DNA of 64,000 nt from Neopusillimonas maritima (lineage in GTDB: Bacteria > Pseudomonadota > Gammaproteobacteria > Burkholderiales > Burkholderiaceae_B), in the NCBI RefSeq assembly GCF_003576595.1, contig NZ_NQOU01000006.1, positions 1 to 64,000 of the forward strand, given 5' to 3'. The stretch's first letter is position 1; each line of letters begins with the position of its first letter. The translations under genes and the position numbers were made by a program. The notes below the pieces were generated by a model, which was not told where the DNA came from, searched no databases, and saw only the letters and a program-made list of their open reading frames with translations. Of the stretch, positions 19,917-31,006 are shown one piece after another.

Positions 19917-20837
19917 ATGACAACACTACAAGATGTTTATTCTTCGCGTGATGCCCGTACGTCAGCCATAATTGCCCGACAGGATCCGGTCGTTTATGCA
20001 AACGGTAGTTATGCCAAAGCGCTAACGGCCGATCAGGTCGACACCTACGCCCGCGACGGCTTCATTGTGCTGGAAAACCTGTTCAATGAAGATGAAGTGC
20101 AGGCCATGCTCAATGAAGTCAAGCGCATGGGCGAGGATCCCGAGATTCGCAAGCTCGACGAAGCAATCACCGAGCCCGGAAGCGATGCCGTGCGTTCCAT
20201 TTTTAGAATGCATGAACTAAGCGGCATGGCTTCCGATATAGCGCGTGACCCGCGTCTTATTCATGTGGCCCGCCAGGTACTGGGGTCGGAAGTGTATATC
20301 CACCAGTCCCGAGCCAATCTGAAACCGGGCTTCAAAGGGAAGGAGTTTTATTGGCACTCCGACTTTGAAACCTGGCATATTGAAGACGGTATGCCGCGCA
20401 TGCGTGCGGTCAGCTGCTCCATTTTGTTAACCGACAACAATGAGTGCAATGGCCCGCTCATGCTTATCCCTGGTTCGCATCAGCAGTTCATTTCGTGCCA
20501 GGGAGTCACGCCCGACAACCATTACCGGCAGTCGCTGAAAAAACAAGAGTTTGGTGTGCCCGACCCGATCAGCCTGCAGCTCTTGGTTGAGCAAGGCGGC
20601 ATTCAGCCGGTATTGGCCAAGGCCGGTTCGGTGATTTTTTTCGAGTGCAACACCATGCATGGATCGGCAAGCAATATTTCGCCGTGGCCACGTGCCAATT
20701 TGTTCATGGTGTACAACAGCATCGAAAATACGCTCGACGAGCCAAAGTATGGTTTGAAACCGCGTCCTGAGTATATTGCGACGCGTGAAAAATATGTTCC
20801 TCTCGAGCCACTCGAAGCCAATGCAGAAGTTGTATAA
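19917..20837 (+). CDS. ectD: Ectoine 5-hydroxylase
   Basis: The 306-residue Fe(II)/2-oxoglutarate dioxygenase converts ectoine to 5-hydroxyectoine. The iron ligands are H147-x-D149 (YWHSDFETWH) and distal H248 (NTMHGSASN), and the EctD signature around them is intact. The ATG at 19917 has AGGAGG upstream (CAGGAGGACTGT), which fixes the start over an in-frame codon at 19842 that overlaps ectC. It is the last gene of the operon; a terminator follows. No aspartokinase gene (ask-ect) is attached. Confidence 0.97.
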   Translation: MTTLQDVYSSRDARTSAIIARQDPVVYANGSYAKALTADQVDTYARDGFIVLENLFNEDEVQAMLNEVKRMGEDPEIRKLDEAITEPGSDAVRSIFRMHELSGMASDIARDPRLIHVARQVLGSEVYIHQSRANLKPGFKGKEFYWHSDFETWHIEDGMPRMRAVSCSILLTDNNECNGPLMLIPGSHQQFISCQGVTPDNHYRQSLKKQEFGVPDPISLQLLVEQGGIQPVLAKAGSVIFFECNTMHGSASNISPWPRANLFMVYNSIENTLDEPKYGLKPRPEYIATREKYVPLEPLEANAEVV

Positions 20838-20868
20838 CTGCCTCTGGCGTTGATGATGGTTTGTTTTT

Positions 20869-20906
20869 ACGTTGCGAAGGAGTCCCACCTTCGCAACGTT
20901 TTTTTT
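20869..20906. terminator. Intrinsic terminator after ectD
   Basis: A perfect 12-base-pair stem (ACGTTGCGAAGG at 20869-20880 with CCTTCGCAACGT at 20888-20899) with a 7-base loop is followed by a T run to 20906. It separates convergent ectD and ehuA. The T run favours rightward termination. Confidence 0.92.
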
Positions 20907-20908
20907 GT

Positions 20909-21673
20909 TTAATCCAACTTCAGAAATTCTCGTGTTCGGGCTTCTTTGGGGTGTGTAAAAATAACCTCTGGAGGGCCGTCTTCAACAATTTCTCCCTTGT
21001 CGAAAAAGCACACGCGGTCGGAAATGTTGTGGGCAAATTGCATTTCGTGCGTTACGAGCAACAGGGTTAAATCACTCTCCTGGGAAAGGCGTTGAATGAC
21101 CGCCAATACTTCGCCGACCAGTTCAGGGTCGAGTGCAGACGTAGGCTCATCGAACAGCATAATACCTGGGCGCATGGCCAGAGCACGTGCGATGGCAACA
21201 CGTTGTTGCTGACCACCGGATAATTGATGCGGATATTTATCTGCCTGGTCGCTTAAGCCCACAAGTTGCAGGTATTCCTCGGCGCGCGCATTTGCGTCGT
21301 TCTTCGATAGACCCAGAACGTGTCTCGGTGCTTCAGTAATGTTGCGCCGAACTGTCATATGTGGGAACAGGTTGAACTGTTGAAAAACCATCCCCATTTC
21401 CCTGCGCATTTCACGTAAGTGGCGCTCACCGGCCGGGGCTAACCGACCCTCACGTATTTCATGCCACAAAGGCTGCTCTGCGACGTAAACCGCACCCGAT
21501 TCTATTTTTTCAAGCGTCATCAATATGCGCAGAACAGTAGATTTTCCGGAGCCGGATGGGCCGATAATACTGACCTTTTCTCCTTTCTTTACCGAGAAAT
21601 TCAGGTGATTAAGTACCGTAACGTCGCCAAAGCATTTAACAACATCACGAAATTCGATGGCAGTTTCATTCAT
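20909..21673 (-). CDS. ehuA: Ectoine/hydroxyectoine ABC transporter ATP-binding protein
   Basis: This 254-residue ATPase of the polar amino acid uptake class has Walker [10 protein letters not shown] (38-46), the signature [16 protein letters not shown], and Walker [16 protein letters not shown]. Its neighbours and EhuA-like sequence ([21 protein letters not shown]) point to uptake of ectoine and hydroxyectoine, as in Sinorhizobium EhuABCD. It is the last gene of the leftward ehuBCDA operon and overlaps ehuD by four bases. Confidence 0.93.
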   Translation of the reverse strand: MNETAIEFRDVVKCFGDVTVLNHLNFSVKKGEKVSIIGPSGSGKSTVLRILMTLEKIESGAVYVAEQPLWHEIREGRLAPAGERHLREMRREMGMVFQQFNLFPHMTVRRNITEAPRHVLGLSKNDANARAEEYLQLVGLSDQADKYPHQLSGGQQQRVAIARALAMRPGIMLFDEPTSALDPELVGEVLAVIQRLSQESDLTLLLVTHEMQFAHNISDRVCFFDKGEIVEDGPPEVIFTHPKEARTREFLKLD

Positions 21674-22362
21674 CGCAATGGTATTCCTTGTTTAGGCAGA
21701 CGCGTATCCAGGTAACGTACGCCCGCGGCGGCAACCAGTGTCATAACCAGGTAAAGTCCACCCACCATGGAAAGGGGAATGAGGTAGTTGAAGGTACGGT
21801 CACCAATAATTTTTGCGACATTCAGCATCTCAAGCACGGAAACGACTGACAGCAGTGGGACGTCTTTCATGATGGAAACCAGATAGTTTCCCAGGGCCGG
21901 AATAATGCGTGGAATGGCCTGTGGCAGCACGATGATCCGGAATGTGTGGATGGGAGACAAATCCAGTGCACGGGCGGCCTCATACTGACCTCGTGGTACC
22001 GACTCCAGCCCGGCTCGATAAACTTCAGATGCATAAGCGCTGTACTGCAAACCCAAAGCCAGGGCGCCCGTTAGAAAGGCGGGTAACACAATACCGTAGT
22101 CCGGCAGCACGTAGTAAAGAAAAAACAATTGCACCAGCAGTGGTGTGTCGCGCAGAAATTCGCTAATGAGTTTGGCCGGCCACGAAACAAGACGCAAAGG
22201 TACGCTTTTAAGTGCCGCCAGAACAAGTCCGAAAATGGCGGCGAGCACAAAGCCCACCACAGTGGCCTGCAAGGTTACGACCATGCCGCGCAAAAGAATC
22301 GGCAAGATAGACAGTGCGAACTGCCAATTGCTGTCGGTGTTCCACTCAATGCCGAACAGCAT
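21670..22362 (-). CDS. ehuD: Ectoine/hydroxyectoine ABC transporter permease
   Basis: The 230-residue His/Glu/Gln/Arg-type permease has about five membrane helices and the EAA-like loop [31 protein letters not shown] that contacts the ATPase. It pairs with the adjacent permease EhuC. It overlaps ehuA by four bases and ehuC by 17 bases, so the set is tightly coupled. Assignment of EhuD rather than EhuC rests on order and sequence resemblance. Confidence 0.9.
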   Translation of the reverse strand: MLFGIEWNTDSNWQFALSILPILLRGMVVTLQATVVGFVLAAIFGLVLAALKSVPLRLVSWPAKLISEFLRDTPLLVQLFFLYYVLPDYGIVLPAFLTGALALGLQYSAYASEVYRAGLESVPRGQYEAARALDLSPIHTFRIIVLPQAIPRIIPALGNYLVSIMKDVPLLSVVSVLEMLNVAKIIGDRTFNYLIPLSMVGGLYLVMTLVAAAGVRYLDTRLPKQGIPLR

Positions 22363-23020
22363 GGCGCCACCTTCCTACCAGAAGTTCCAGACTTTTCATG
22401 AGCCCGGCCAGCACCAGCGCCATGCCGAAGTACATCAGCAGCAACAGGGTGTAGACCGTGGTACTGTCTTGTGTGAAATTTCGTACCTGTTCGGCTCGGA
22501 ACGCTAGATCGCCCAAGCTGATCAGCGAGACCAACGCCGTATCTTTCAGATTTTGTATCGCCAAGTTGCCGAAGCTCGGCATCATTTCAGGAATTGCTTG
22601 TGGCAAGCTGACGCGCCATAGTGTTTGTCGCGACGAAAAATTCAATGCCGTGGCCGCTTCAAGCTGTGGCTTTGGAACGGCTTGCAAGGCGCCTCTTACG
22701 ACCTCGGCGCCATACGCGCCTATGTTCAGGCTCAGCGCCAGGGTGCCGGCTAACACGGGAGCCAGTTTCAGGTTCACCCCCAGAGTGTCTCCCAAGATAG
22801 GCAGGGCGAAATATAACCAGAACAATTGCACTAAAAGCGAAGTGCCTCGAAAGATCTCGATAACAGCAATGGACGGCAGGCGAATGGCGGCATGTGACGC
22901 CAGGCGGCCGATACCCAGAGCAAATGAGATCAACCCGCCCAAAACGGTTGAATAGACGGTCAGTTGAACCGTGACCCAGGCGCCCTCCATTAAAGGAGGT
23001 AGATAATTAAGCCATTCCAT
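22346..23020 (-). CDS. ehuC: Ectoine/hydroxyectoine ABC transporter permease
   Basis: This 224-residue membrane protein is a second polar amino acid-type permease with IEIFRGTSLLVQLFWLYFALP and the coupling loop LEAATALNFSSRQTLWRVSLPQAIPEMMPSF. With EhuD it would form the inner-membrane channel. It lies 18 bases downstream of ehuB and overlaps ehuD by 17 bases. Confidence 0.9.
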   Translation of the reverse strand: MEWLNYLPPLMEGAWVTVQLTVYSTVLGGLISFALGIGRLASHAAIRLPSIAVIEIFRGTSLLVQLFWLYFALPILGDTLGVNLKLAPVLAGTLALSLNIGAYGAEVVRGALQAVPKPQLEAATALNFSSRQTLWRVSLPQAIPEMMPSFGNLAIQNLKDTALVSLISLGDLAFRAEQVRNFTQDSTTVYTLLLLMYFGMALVLAGLMKSLELLVGRWRHAVRH

Positions 23021-23038
23021 GCGATCCAGGGCTAAAAA

Positions 23039-23899
23039 TCACGACGCTTTACATAACTGTGCCGTGGTTTTTTGAAAGGATTCGTTTATGTCGGCGGATG
23101 AAAAGCCGTAATTTTGCAAAATAGCCTTCCATTGGTCGGTTTTCTTAAACTGTGTCAAAGCGTCGTTTACGGCTTTTTGCAGTTTTTCCGAGCCTTGTGC
23201 AAAGGTAAACCCACCCCAACTACGTACCGCTGTTCCATTAATAATGGGGTCGTTGAACGGTTCGGCTGACTCAACCTTGTCACTTTTTGCCGCCAGTTCA
23301 GCCACGGTTAAGCTGGTGGCGGCGTAAGCATCGGCACGCCCGGTTGCCACTGTGGAGATCGCGTCAGCATTATTGGCAATGGTTACCATACGAGCACCGG
23401 GCACCCCCAGTGCCTGTAGAATTTCAAGTTGGTCGGCGCCTGCCATAATGGCGATTTTCAGGTCGCCTTCTGTAAATTGCTCAAACGCATTCAGTTTCAT
23501 AGGGTTGCCTTGGGCAACCAGTAGGCCTTCACCGTAGGAACTATTCGGCTCGGAGAATAAAACCTGCCGGCAGCGTTCCGGCAAAATGGCCATTTCCGCC
23601 GCAACCATGTCGAAACGGCCTGCTTTTAAGCCGGGAATCAGGGAGCCAAAAGCCGCAGTTTCCCATTTAATGTTGTTGATGCCGAGCACTTTGGCAATAT
23701 GTTTGGCGATCTCGGGGCCTACCCCTTTGGCATTGCCCGATAAATCCATGAAGCCGTAAGGAATTTCATTGGCAATGGCAATGCGAATTTCGCCCCTTTC
23801 TTTGATTTCCTGAAGCGTAACCGCCTGGGTTGTCGAGACGCCCAAGAGGCCAAAAACACTGGCAATCAGGCCAGTGGCAAGAAGTCGGGTGGGTTTCAT
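23039..23899 (-). CDS. ehuB: Ectoine/hydroxyectoine-binding periplasmic protein
   Basis: The 286-residue protein has a Sec signal peptide (MKPTRLLATGLIASVFGLL, cleavage near TQA-VT) and a type II periplasmic binding fold: EIRIAIANEIPYGFMDLSGNAKGVGPEI and KTDQWKAILQNYGF. EhuB captures ectoines with high affinity and delivers them to EhuCDA. The start at 23899 has AGGA 10 bases upstream; an in-frame ATG at 23935 is possible but adds a non-signal extension. It is the first gene of the uptake operon. Confidence 0.93.
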   Translation of the reverse strand: MKPTRLLATGLIASVFGLLGVSTTQAVTLQEIKERGEIRIAIANEIPYGFMDLSGNAKGVGPEIAKHIAKVLGINNIKWETAAFGSLIPGLKAGRFDMVAAEMAILPERCRQVLFSEPNSSYGEGLLVAQGNPMKLNAFEQFTEGDLKIAIMAGADQLEILQALGVPGARMVTIANNADAISTVATGRADAYAATSLTVAELAAKSDKVESAEPFNDPIINGTAVRSWGGFTFAQGSEKLQKAVNDALTQFKKTDQWKAILQNYGFSSADINESFQKTTAQLCKAS

Positions 23900-23942
23900 G
23901 CCTGATGTCCTGTTTATTTCGATGTCGATCATCAATATTGAA

Positions 23943-23977
23943 ATGATAGCGCATAAAATAATTCGTACTCAAATGAT
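23943..23977 (-). promoter_or_regulatory. ehuB promoter with candidate EctR box
   Basis: On the minus strand TTGAGT (23972-23967), an 18-base spacer and TATCAT (23948-23943) form a plausible sigma-70 promoter. The box at 23959-23977 reads ATCATTTGAGTACGAATTA on the minus strand and matches 17 of 19 bases of the box at the ectR promoter, covering the -35 here. This supports shared control of ectoine synthesis and uptake (inference). Confidence 0.6.
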
Positions 23978-23982
23978 GGCGT

Positions 23983-24011
23983 TTGCAGTACTTGGCGCCG
24001 GGCGGTATTTT
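23983..24011 (+). promoter_or_regulatory. Candidate promoter of the aroG leader
   Basis: TTGCAG (23983-23988), a 17-base spacer and TATTTT (24006-24011) give a start near 24018, about 13 bases before the leader peptide ATG. An alternative is TTGGCG with TAGCAT at 24016-24021, which would make the leader nearly leaderless. Either fits the attenuator downstream. Confidence 0.45.
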
Positions 24012-24030
24012 GTGCTAGCATAAGCGCACT

Positions 24031-24126
24031 ATGAACCGCACTCCCGAGTTTTTCTTCTTTTATTTTTATACTTTCCCGGCGCGTCTGGTGGGGGAAGGGA
24101 AGAAGGGTTTGTTTCAAACTCGGTAG
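24031..24126 (+). CDS. Phe/Tyr-rich leader peptide controlling aroG
   Basis: A 31-codon frame begins MNRTPE at 24031 and ends with TAG at 24124-24126. Residues 7-15 read FFFFYFYTF: six Phe and two Tyr in nine codons, strongly like the E. coli PheL leader. No clear ribosome site precedes it. The RNA after these codons holds competing hairpins and a terminator just before aroG, the layout of ribosome-mediated attenuation. The peptide itself probably has no function; its translation senses charged Phe-tRNA and Tyr-tRNA. I gave no gene symbol because I know of no established name here. Confidence 0.88.
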   Translation: MNRTPEFFFFYFYTFPARLVGEGKKGLFQTR

Positions 24127-24179
24127 CAAACAAAAATTTCCCAAAAAGCCGCCAGCCCTGTCGCTAGGCGGCTTTTTTT
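24072..24179 (+). promoter_or_regulatory. Attenuator of aroG with terminator, antiterminator and protector
   Basis: The terminator is AAAAAGCCGCC (24143-24153) with GGCGGCTTTTT (24167-24177) and a T run. The alternative helix pairs CTGGTGG (24085-24091) with CCGCCAG (24149-24155), and GGGAA (24092-24096) with TTCCC (24138-24142), which destroys the terminator. A second TTTCCC at 24072-24077, inside the leader codons, can instead pair with GGGAA and protect the terminator. A ribosome stalled on the Phe/Tyr codons would cover this first copy and favour read-through. Pairings were found by eye, not by folding software. Confidence 0.82.
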
Positions 24180-24194
24180 GTAGGAGTATCCAAA

Positions 24195-25271
24195 GTGCCA
24201 CACAATACCGACGACTTGCGCATTCGTGAAATCAAAGAGCTTAGCCCGCCTTCTCATGTGATGCGTGAATTCGCCACTACTGATACGGCGGCGGAAACCG
24301 TTTATGCCAGTCGCAAGGCAATCCATAACATATTGCATGGTTCCGACGATCGCCTGGTGGTCATTATCGGGCCTTGTTCTATTCATAACACTGAAGCGGC
24401 GCTTGAGTACGCGAATCGCCTGAAGGCACAGCGTGAGCAGTTCAAGGGTGAACTTGAAGTGGTCATGCGGGTGTATTTCGAGAAACCTCGTACTACAGTA
24501 GGTTGGAAAGGGCTGATTAACGATCCGGGTTTAGATGGGAGTTTCAATATCAATCTTGGCCTGAGAACAGCGCGTGAGTTGCTGCTGCAAATCAACAGTA
24601 TGGGTTTGCCTGCAGGTTGCGAGTTTCTGGATATGATTACCCCCCAGTACTTTGCCGATTTGGTTTCTTGGGGCGCGATTGGCGCACGCACCACCGAAAG
24701 TCAGGTTCACCGTGAACTGGCATCGGGTCTGTCGTGTCCAGTGGGCTTCAAAAACGGGACGGACGGCAATATCAAGATTGCGATCGACGCCATTAAGGCA
24801 GCCTCTCAGCCGCATCATTTTCTCTCTGTTACCAAGGGCGGTCATTCCGCGATTGTTTCCACCGAAGGGAATGAGGACTGTCATGTGATTTTACGTGGCG
24901 GGAAAGCGCCGAATTACGATGCCGAACACGTTGAAGATGCATCCACTTATTTGGCCAAAGCTGGGTTACGGCCTCGAATCATGATTGACTCCAGTCACGC
25001 CAACAGCAATAAAGACTACCGTAATCAGCCGCTGGTAATCGATGATGTGTCGCAACAACTTGAGTCCGGCGAAGAGCGTATTTTCGGTGTCATGATTGAA
25101 AGCCACCTGGTGGCGGGGCGGCAGGATCTTGTGGCTGGTGAGTCGCTGGTATATGGTCAAAGCATTACTGATGGCTGTGTCGACTGGGAAACATCCGTGC
25201 AAATGCTGGAGCGCCTGGCTCGTGCTGTACGCAAGCGCCGTGAGGTCGTGGCCAGCGCGCTGGATGCGTAA
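24195..25271 (+). CDS. aroG: 3-deoxy-7-phosphoheptulonate (DAHP) synthase, class I
   Basis: The 358-residue enzyme condenses phosphoenolpyruvate and erythrose 4-phosphate, the first step toward aromatic amino acids. It shows GPCSIHN at 59-65 with metal ligand Cys61, and the KPRTTVGWKGLINDP, KNGTDGNIKIA, SVTKGGHSAIVSTEGN and MIDSSHANSNK blocks of AroF/G/H enzymes. It uses a GTG start at 24195 with AGGAG 8 bases upstream. Which amino acid inhibits it is not settled by sequence here; the leader implies transcriptional sensing of Phe and Tyr. Confidence 0.95.
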   Translation: MPHNTDDLRIREIKELSPPSHVMREFATTDTAAETVYASRKAIHNILHGSDDRLVVIIGPCSIHNTEAALEYANRLKAQREQFKGELEVVMRVYFEKPRTTVGWKGLINDPGLDGSFNINLGLRTARELLLQINSMGLPAGCEFLDMITPQYFADLVSWGAIGARTTESQVHRELASGLSCPVGFKNGTDGNIKIAIDAIKAASQPHHFLSVTKGGHSAIVSTEGNEDCHVILRGGKAPNYDAEHVEDASTYLAKAGLRPRIMIDSSHANSNKDYRNQPLVIDDVSQQLESGEERIFGVMIESHLVAGRQDLVAGESLVYGQSITDGCVDWETSVQMLERLARAVRKRREVVASALDA

Positions 25272-25297
25272 CGGTACGAATAATCCTGGGAGAAAGC

Positions 25298-26722
25298 GTG
25301 AGTATTGGCTTGGAACTTTCTTGTGAACGTCGATTTGTGCCACAAGCTTTATTGGATGCGCTGGCTTCCCGGTTCGGAAGTCGCTTCAGCGTGGCACAGT
25401 CGGTGCGTGAGCACCATGGTACCGACGAATCACCGTATCAGCCGATGTTGCCGGATGCAGTTGTGTTTGCCGAAAGCACGGAAGAGGCCGCATATGTTGC
25501 CCGACTATGCAACGAGCACAAGGTGCCGCTTATTCCATTTGGAGTGGGCTCTTCCCTTGAGGGGCACGTGCTTGCGGTAGAAGGGGGCATTAGCCTGGAT
25601 TTAACCGGGATGAACGCCATTCTAAAGGTGAATCCGGAAGATTTAACGGTTACCGTGCAACCCGGGGTGACACGCAAACAACTGAATGAAGAAATTCGCG
25701 ACACAGGTCTGTTTTTTCCAATTGACCCGGGTGCCGATGCCACTATTGGCGGGATGTCTGCTACGCGGGCCTCGGGCACCAACGCTGTGCGTTATGGCAC
25801 CATGCGGGAAAATGTGTTGGCGCTTGAGGTCGTCATGGCCGACGGCCGTATTGTGCGCCCCGGCAGCCACGCACGCAAATCCTCGTCGGGGTACGACCTG
25901 ACCCGCATTTTCGTGGGTAGCGAAGGGACACTGGGCATTATCACCGAAATTACCCTGCGGTTATATCCGCAACCCGAAGCCATTTCCGCGGCTATTTGTA
26001 ACTTCCCCACGCTGTCTGCGGCGGTGGAAAGTGTTATTCAAATTATTCAGATGGGTATTCCGGTGGCTCGGGTTGAGTTTATGGATGAATGGGCGGTGAA
26101 GGCGACTAACGCCTACAGCAAGCTTAATTTGCGTGAATCGCCGTTACTGTTGTTTGAGTTTCACGGCAGCCCGGCTTCGGTACAGGAACAGGCCGAGGCC
26201 GTGCAGGACATTGCGCGCGACAACGGTGGCCGTGATTTCGACTGGGCTATGTTGCCCGAAGAGCGTTCCAAACTCTGGACGGCTCGTCACCATGCTTATT
26301 TCGCCGGTCTGCAATTGCGCCCTGGGTCGGTCGCCAGTACGACCGATGTCTGTGTGCCTATTTCGTGTTTGGCTGATTGCGTGCTTGAAACGGCGCAAGA
26401 GCTCGATCAAGCACCGTTTCCCTATACCATTTTGGGCCATGTGGGAGACGGAAATTTCCACGTCATGATGTTGCTCGATCCCGACAATCCATCCGAGTGG
26501 GAAGAATCGCAGGCGCTAAATCGCCGTCTGGCCGAACGTGCCATTCGGATGCAGGGTACGTGTACCGGTGAACATGGAATCGGTCTGCACAAAATTGAAT
26601 TCATGCAGCTGGAGCACGGTGAAAATGGTCTGGCATTGATGGCTGGTTTGAAGAAAACATTCGACCCAAATAATATTCTGAACCCCGGCAAAATGTTGCC
26701 GGCCAAGAGTATGCAGGGCTAA
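25298..26722 (+). CDS. FAD-binding oxidoreductase, D-lactate/glycolate dehydrogenase (cytochrome) type
   Basis: This 474-residue flavoprotein has a PCMH-type FAD domain ([51 protein letters not shown]) and a C-terminal FAD-oxidase domain with [11 protein letters not shown] and [13 protein letters not shown]. The pattern fits D-lactate dehydrogenase (cytochrome) or GlcD. The exact 2-hydroxy acid cannot be read. It uses a GTG start with GGGAGAAAGC before it, follows aroG by 26 bases, and mnmA starts two bases after its stop, so a joint transcript is likely. Confidence 0.9.
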   Translation: MSIGLELSCERRFVPQALLDALASRFGSRFSVAQSVREHHGTDESPYQPMLPDAVVFAESTEEAAYVARLCNEHKVPLIPFGVGSSLEGHVLAVEGGISLDLTGMNAILKVNPEDLTVTVQPGVTRKQLNEEIRDTGLFFPIDPGADATIGGMSATRASGTNAVRYGTMRENVLALEVVMADGRIVRPGSHARKSSSGYDLTRIFVGSEGTLGIITEITLRLYPQPEAISAAICNFPTLSAAVESVIQIIQMGIPVARVEFMDEWAVKATNAYSKLNLRESPLLLFEFHGSPASVQEQAEAVQDIARDNGGRDFDWAMLPEERSKLWTARHHAYFAGLQLRPGSVASTTDVCVPISCLADCVLETAQELDQAPFPYTILGHVGDGNFHVMMLLDPDNPSEWEESQALNRRLAERAIRMQGTCTGEHGIGLHKIEFMQLEHGENGLALMAGLKKTFDPNNILNPGKMLPAKSMQG

Positions 26723-26724
26723 GC

Positions 26725-27849
26725 ATGTCGGATACTGTTGCCAAGAAAGAGCGTGTTGTGATTGGCTTGTCGGGCGGCGTGGATTCGTCGGTTTCCGCGT
26801 GGCTTTTAAAACAGCAAGGGTACGACGTTGTGGGTCTTTTTATGAAGAATTGGGAAGACGACGACGACTCCGAATATTGTTCAACGCGTCAGGATTGGCT
26901 TGATGCCGCCAGTGTGGCTGATTTGCTGGATATTGAAATTGAGGCGGTAAATTTCGCGACTGAATATAAAGACCGTGTGTTTGCAGACTTTCTGCGCGAA
27001 TATTCGGCCGGTCGAACGCCTAACCCCGATGTCTTATGCAACGCTGAAATTAAATTCAAGGCGTTTCTGGACCATGCCATGGCGCTGGGCGCCGAAAGGA
27101 TTGCTACCGGGCATTATGCAAGGGTACGTAAAATAGAAGGCCCGCAAGGGCCGGAGTGGCAGCTTTTGAAGGGTTTGGATCACACCAAAGATCAAAGTTA
27201 CTTTCTGCATCGCTTGACGCAGAGTCAATTGTCGCGATCCATGTTTCCGTTGGGGGAAATCAAAAAAACCGAAGTGCGCCGAATTGCGCAGGAACTGGGT
27301 CTGCCCAATGCTGCCAAGAAAGATTCGACTGGAATCTGTTTTATAGGCGAGCGTCCATTCCGTGAGTTCTTGAATCGTTATCTTCCCACACAGCCAGGCC
27401 CCATTAAAGCGCCTGACGGCAAAGTGTTGGGTCGGCATCAGGGTTTGGCTTTTTATACTCTGGGCCAACGTAAAGGGCTGGGGATCGGCGGCGTTAAGGG
27501 TCGCCAAAACCCTGACGGGGTGGCGCCGGCATGGTATACAGCGCGCAAAGATATGGAAAACAACACGCTTTATGTTGTGCAGGGGCACGATCACCCGTGG
27601 TTGTTACAACATCATCTGCAGGCACAAGAGGCCAGCTGGATTGCCGGTGTACCGCCTGCACAGGGTCAGTATGCGGCCAAGACCCGCTATCGACAAGCTG
27701 ATGCGCCATGTAATGTGATTCTGGCTGAAGAGGGGCAGGACTCTTTCGAGCTGAGCTTCGATTCAGCGCAGTGGGCCGTTACCCCAGGTCAATCGGCGGT
27801 GCTATACGATGGCGACGTCTGTTTGGGCGGCGGTATTATTACCGCCTAG
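26725..27849 (+). CDS. mnmA: tRNA-uridine 2-sulfurtransferase MnmA
   Basis: The 374-residue enzyme thiolates U34 of tRNAs for Glu, Gln and Lys. The ATP-binding loop SGGVDSS is at 16-22, the nucleophile Cys105 in [11 protein letters not shown], and the second catalytic Cys205 in [12 protein letters not shown]. The C-terminal domain ([10 protein letters not shown] onward) is complete. It begins two bases after the preceding stop. Confidence 0.97.
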   Translation: MSDTVAKKERVVIGLSGGVDSSVSAWLLKQQGYDVVGLFMKNWEDDDDSEYCSTRQDWLDAASVADLLDIEIEAVNFATEYKDRVFADFLREYSAGRTPNPDVLCNAEIKFKAFLDHAMALGAERIATGHYARVRKIEGPQGPEWQLLKGLDHTKDQSYFLHRLTQSQLSRSMFPLGEIKKTEVRRIAQELGLPNAAKKDSTGICFIGERPFREFLNRYLPTQPGPIKAPDGKVLGRHQGLAFYTLGQRKGLGIGGVKGRQNPDGVAPAWYTARKDMENNTLYVVQGHDHPWLLQHHLQAQEASWIAGVPPAQGQYAAKTRYRQADAPCNVILAEEGQDSFELSFDSAQWAVTPGQSAVLYDGDVCLGGGIITA

Positions 27850-27856
27850 TTTGTAG

Positions 27857-28477
27857 CTAAACCTGCTGGGGTAATTGCGGTACAGTGCTGGAAAAAGACG
27901 GACGCGCTTGCAATTTGGTGTAGAGCTGCGCTAACTGAGGGTGAGATTCACGCCAGCTTTTTTCCGGCATGCGAAAGTCGAGAAAACCCAGTGCACAGCC
28001 CACCGCAATGTCGGCCAGGCTGAAATTTACGCCCATGCAGTAACCGTTGCCCTCAAGCCCCCGCTCCATGGAGGCCAGAGCGCCGTCAATTTTACCGAGC
28101 TGGCGCTTGATCCAGTCTTCGCTGCGCAATTGTTCCGGTCGGCGCCCCTCTGCCACAATAGTGACGCCGGCATCAAGCAACCCATCGGCAATGGCTTCCC
28201 AACATTTGGTTGCCGTCCGATCACGGTTTCCCTGTGGCAACAAACGACCAACCGGTGAGAGGGTATCGAGATATTCGACGATCACCCGGGAGTCAAAGAT
28301 ACTGCCGCCGTCGTCGGTTAAAAGACAGGGTACCTTGCCCAAAGGGTTCCATTGCTGAATTTTGGTATCGGGAGACCAGACATCTTCCGGAACGAACTCG
28401 AAATCGAGTTTTTTCTCGGCCATTACGATGCGAACTTTACGTACATAGGGACTGGTCAGTGAACCAATAAGTTTCAT
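27857..28477 (-). CDS. Glutathione S-transferase family protein
   Basis: The 206-residue protein has an N-terminal thioredoxin-like domain (MKLIGSLTSPYVRKVRIVMAEK, with NPLGKVPCLLTDDG and FDSRVIVEYLD) and an alpha-helical C-terminal domain. The SPYVRKVRI start is common in the YibF-type bacterial GSTs. The substrate is unknown. The start at 28477 is chosen because the domain begins there. It converges with mnmA, eight bases from its stop. Confidence 0.92.
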   Translation of the reverse strand: MKLIGSLTSPYVRKVRIVMAEKKLDFEFVPEDVWSPDTKIQQWNPLGKVPCLLTDDGGSIFDSRVIVEYLDTLSPVGRLLPQGNRDRTATKCWEAIADGLLDAGVTIVAEGRRPEQLRSEDWIKRQLGKIDGALASMERGLEGNGYCMGVNFSLADIAVGCALGFLDFRMPEKSWRESHPQLAQLYTKLQARPSFSSTVPQLPQQV

Positions 28478-30386
<1,909 letters not shown>

Positions 30387-30450
30387 AATAAAACCATTCT
30401 CTTTGTATGTACGTAGGCATATTGTAAAACTTCGATGCCCTTCGTGTCTT

Positions 30451-30645
30451 TTATCCGGTAACCGACAAATAGATAACCGCCAGTAGGAGTAAGGCGAAAT
30501 AAACCGCGACGCCGGTTGCAAGACTTTGCCCGACGATGTGCAGTTTTTCTTTGAACGACAGACGGGAATGGCGATTACTGCGGAATAACCACCAAGCGGT
30601 GGCAGCCATAGTGATGATGCTAAAGAGAACAATACCAACTTTCAT
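30451..30645 (-). CDS. Small two-helix membrane protein
   Basis: This 64-residue protein of unknown function has one hydrophobic helix at residues 3-20 (GIVLFSIITMAATAWWLF), a basic loop RSNRHSRLSFKEK, and a second helix at about 40-62. The clean two-helix pattern with a positive loop argues that it is real. It lies 64 bases upstream of the TTG-start gene on the same strand, and the two may be expressed together. Confidence 0.6.
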   Translation of the reverse strand: MKVGIVLFSIITMAATAWWLFRSNRHSRLSFKEKLHIVGQSLATGVAVYFALLLLAVIYLSVTG

Positions 30646-30724
30646 GCAACCATTCTAGCGGCATTTCCAAGCTCCGGGGGAGGAAATCGGGAAATGCCGC
30701 TGGAAGGGATTGGATTTCATGGTG

Positions 30725-31006
30725 TTAGTAGATTGGAATACGGTTGACGGAACCGGCCAATTCGGCCAAAGCTGAGTTAACCGTGTCTGTGTGCGACTTA
30801 TTATTGGCACTGTTAAGCAGGCGTTGTTCAAGCAACAAGCAACATGCCAGACGGTCGGAGTCGGGTATGCCGGAAAGGGATTCATGAAAGGCTGCCGAAT
30901 AATCGTCAACCAGCCCGGTTAAGTCTGCAAAAGTGAGTTGATCGGATTCGTAATGATGCGCAATTTTCAGTGCGCGCCCCCAGAACTCTTCAACCAGTTT
31001 TTTCAT
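30725..31006 (-). CDS. Small helical hypothetical protein
   Basis: The 93-residue soluble protein (MKKLVEEFWGRALKIAHH) is predicted to be mostly helical and acidic. I do not recognise a family. The start at 31006 has AGGAG eight bases upstream (CAGGAGACGCATC), which decides it over an ATG at 31024. It heads the leftward trio of small genes beside purB. Confidence 0.65.
   Translation of the reverse strand: MKKLVEEFWGRALKIAHHYESDQLTFADLTGLVDDYSAAFHESLSGIPDSDRLACCLLLEQRLLNSANNKSHTDTVNSALAELAGSVNRIPIY

Noticed and set aside
30387-30638. Upstream extension of the small gene ending at 30027
   Set aside because: It runs in another frame through the two-helix membrane protein gene and has no ribosome site; the TTG at 30386 is preferred.
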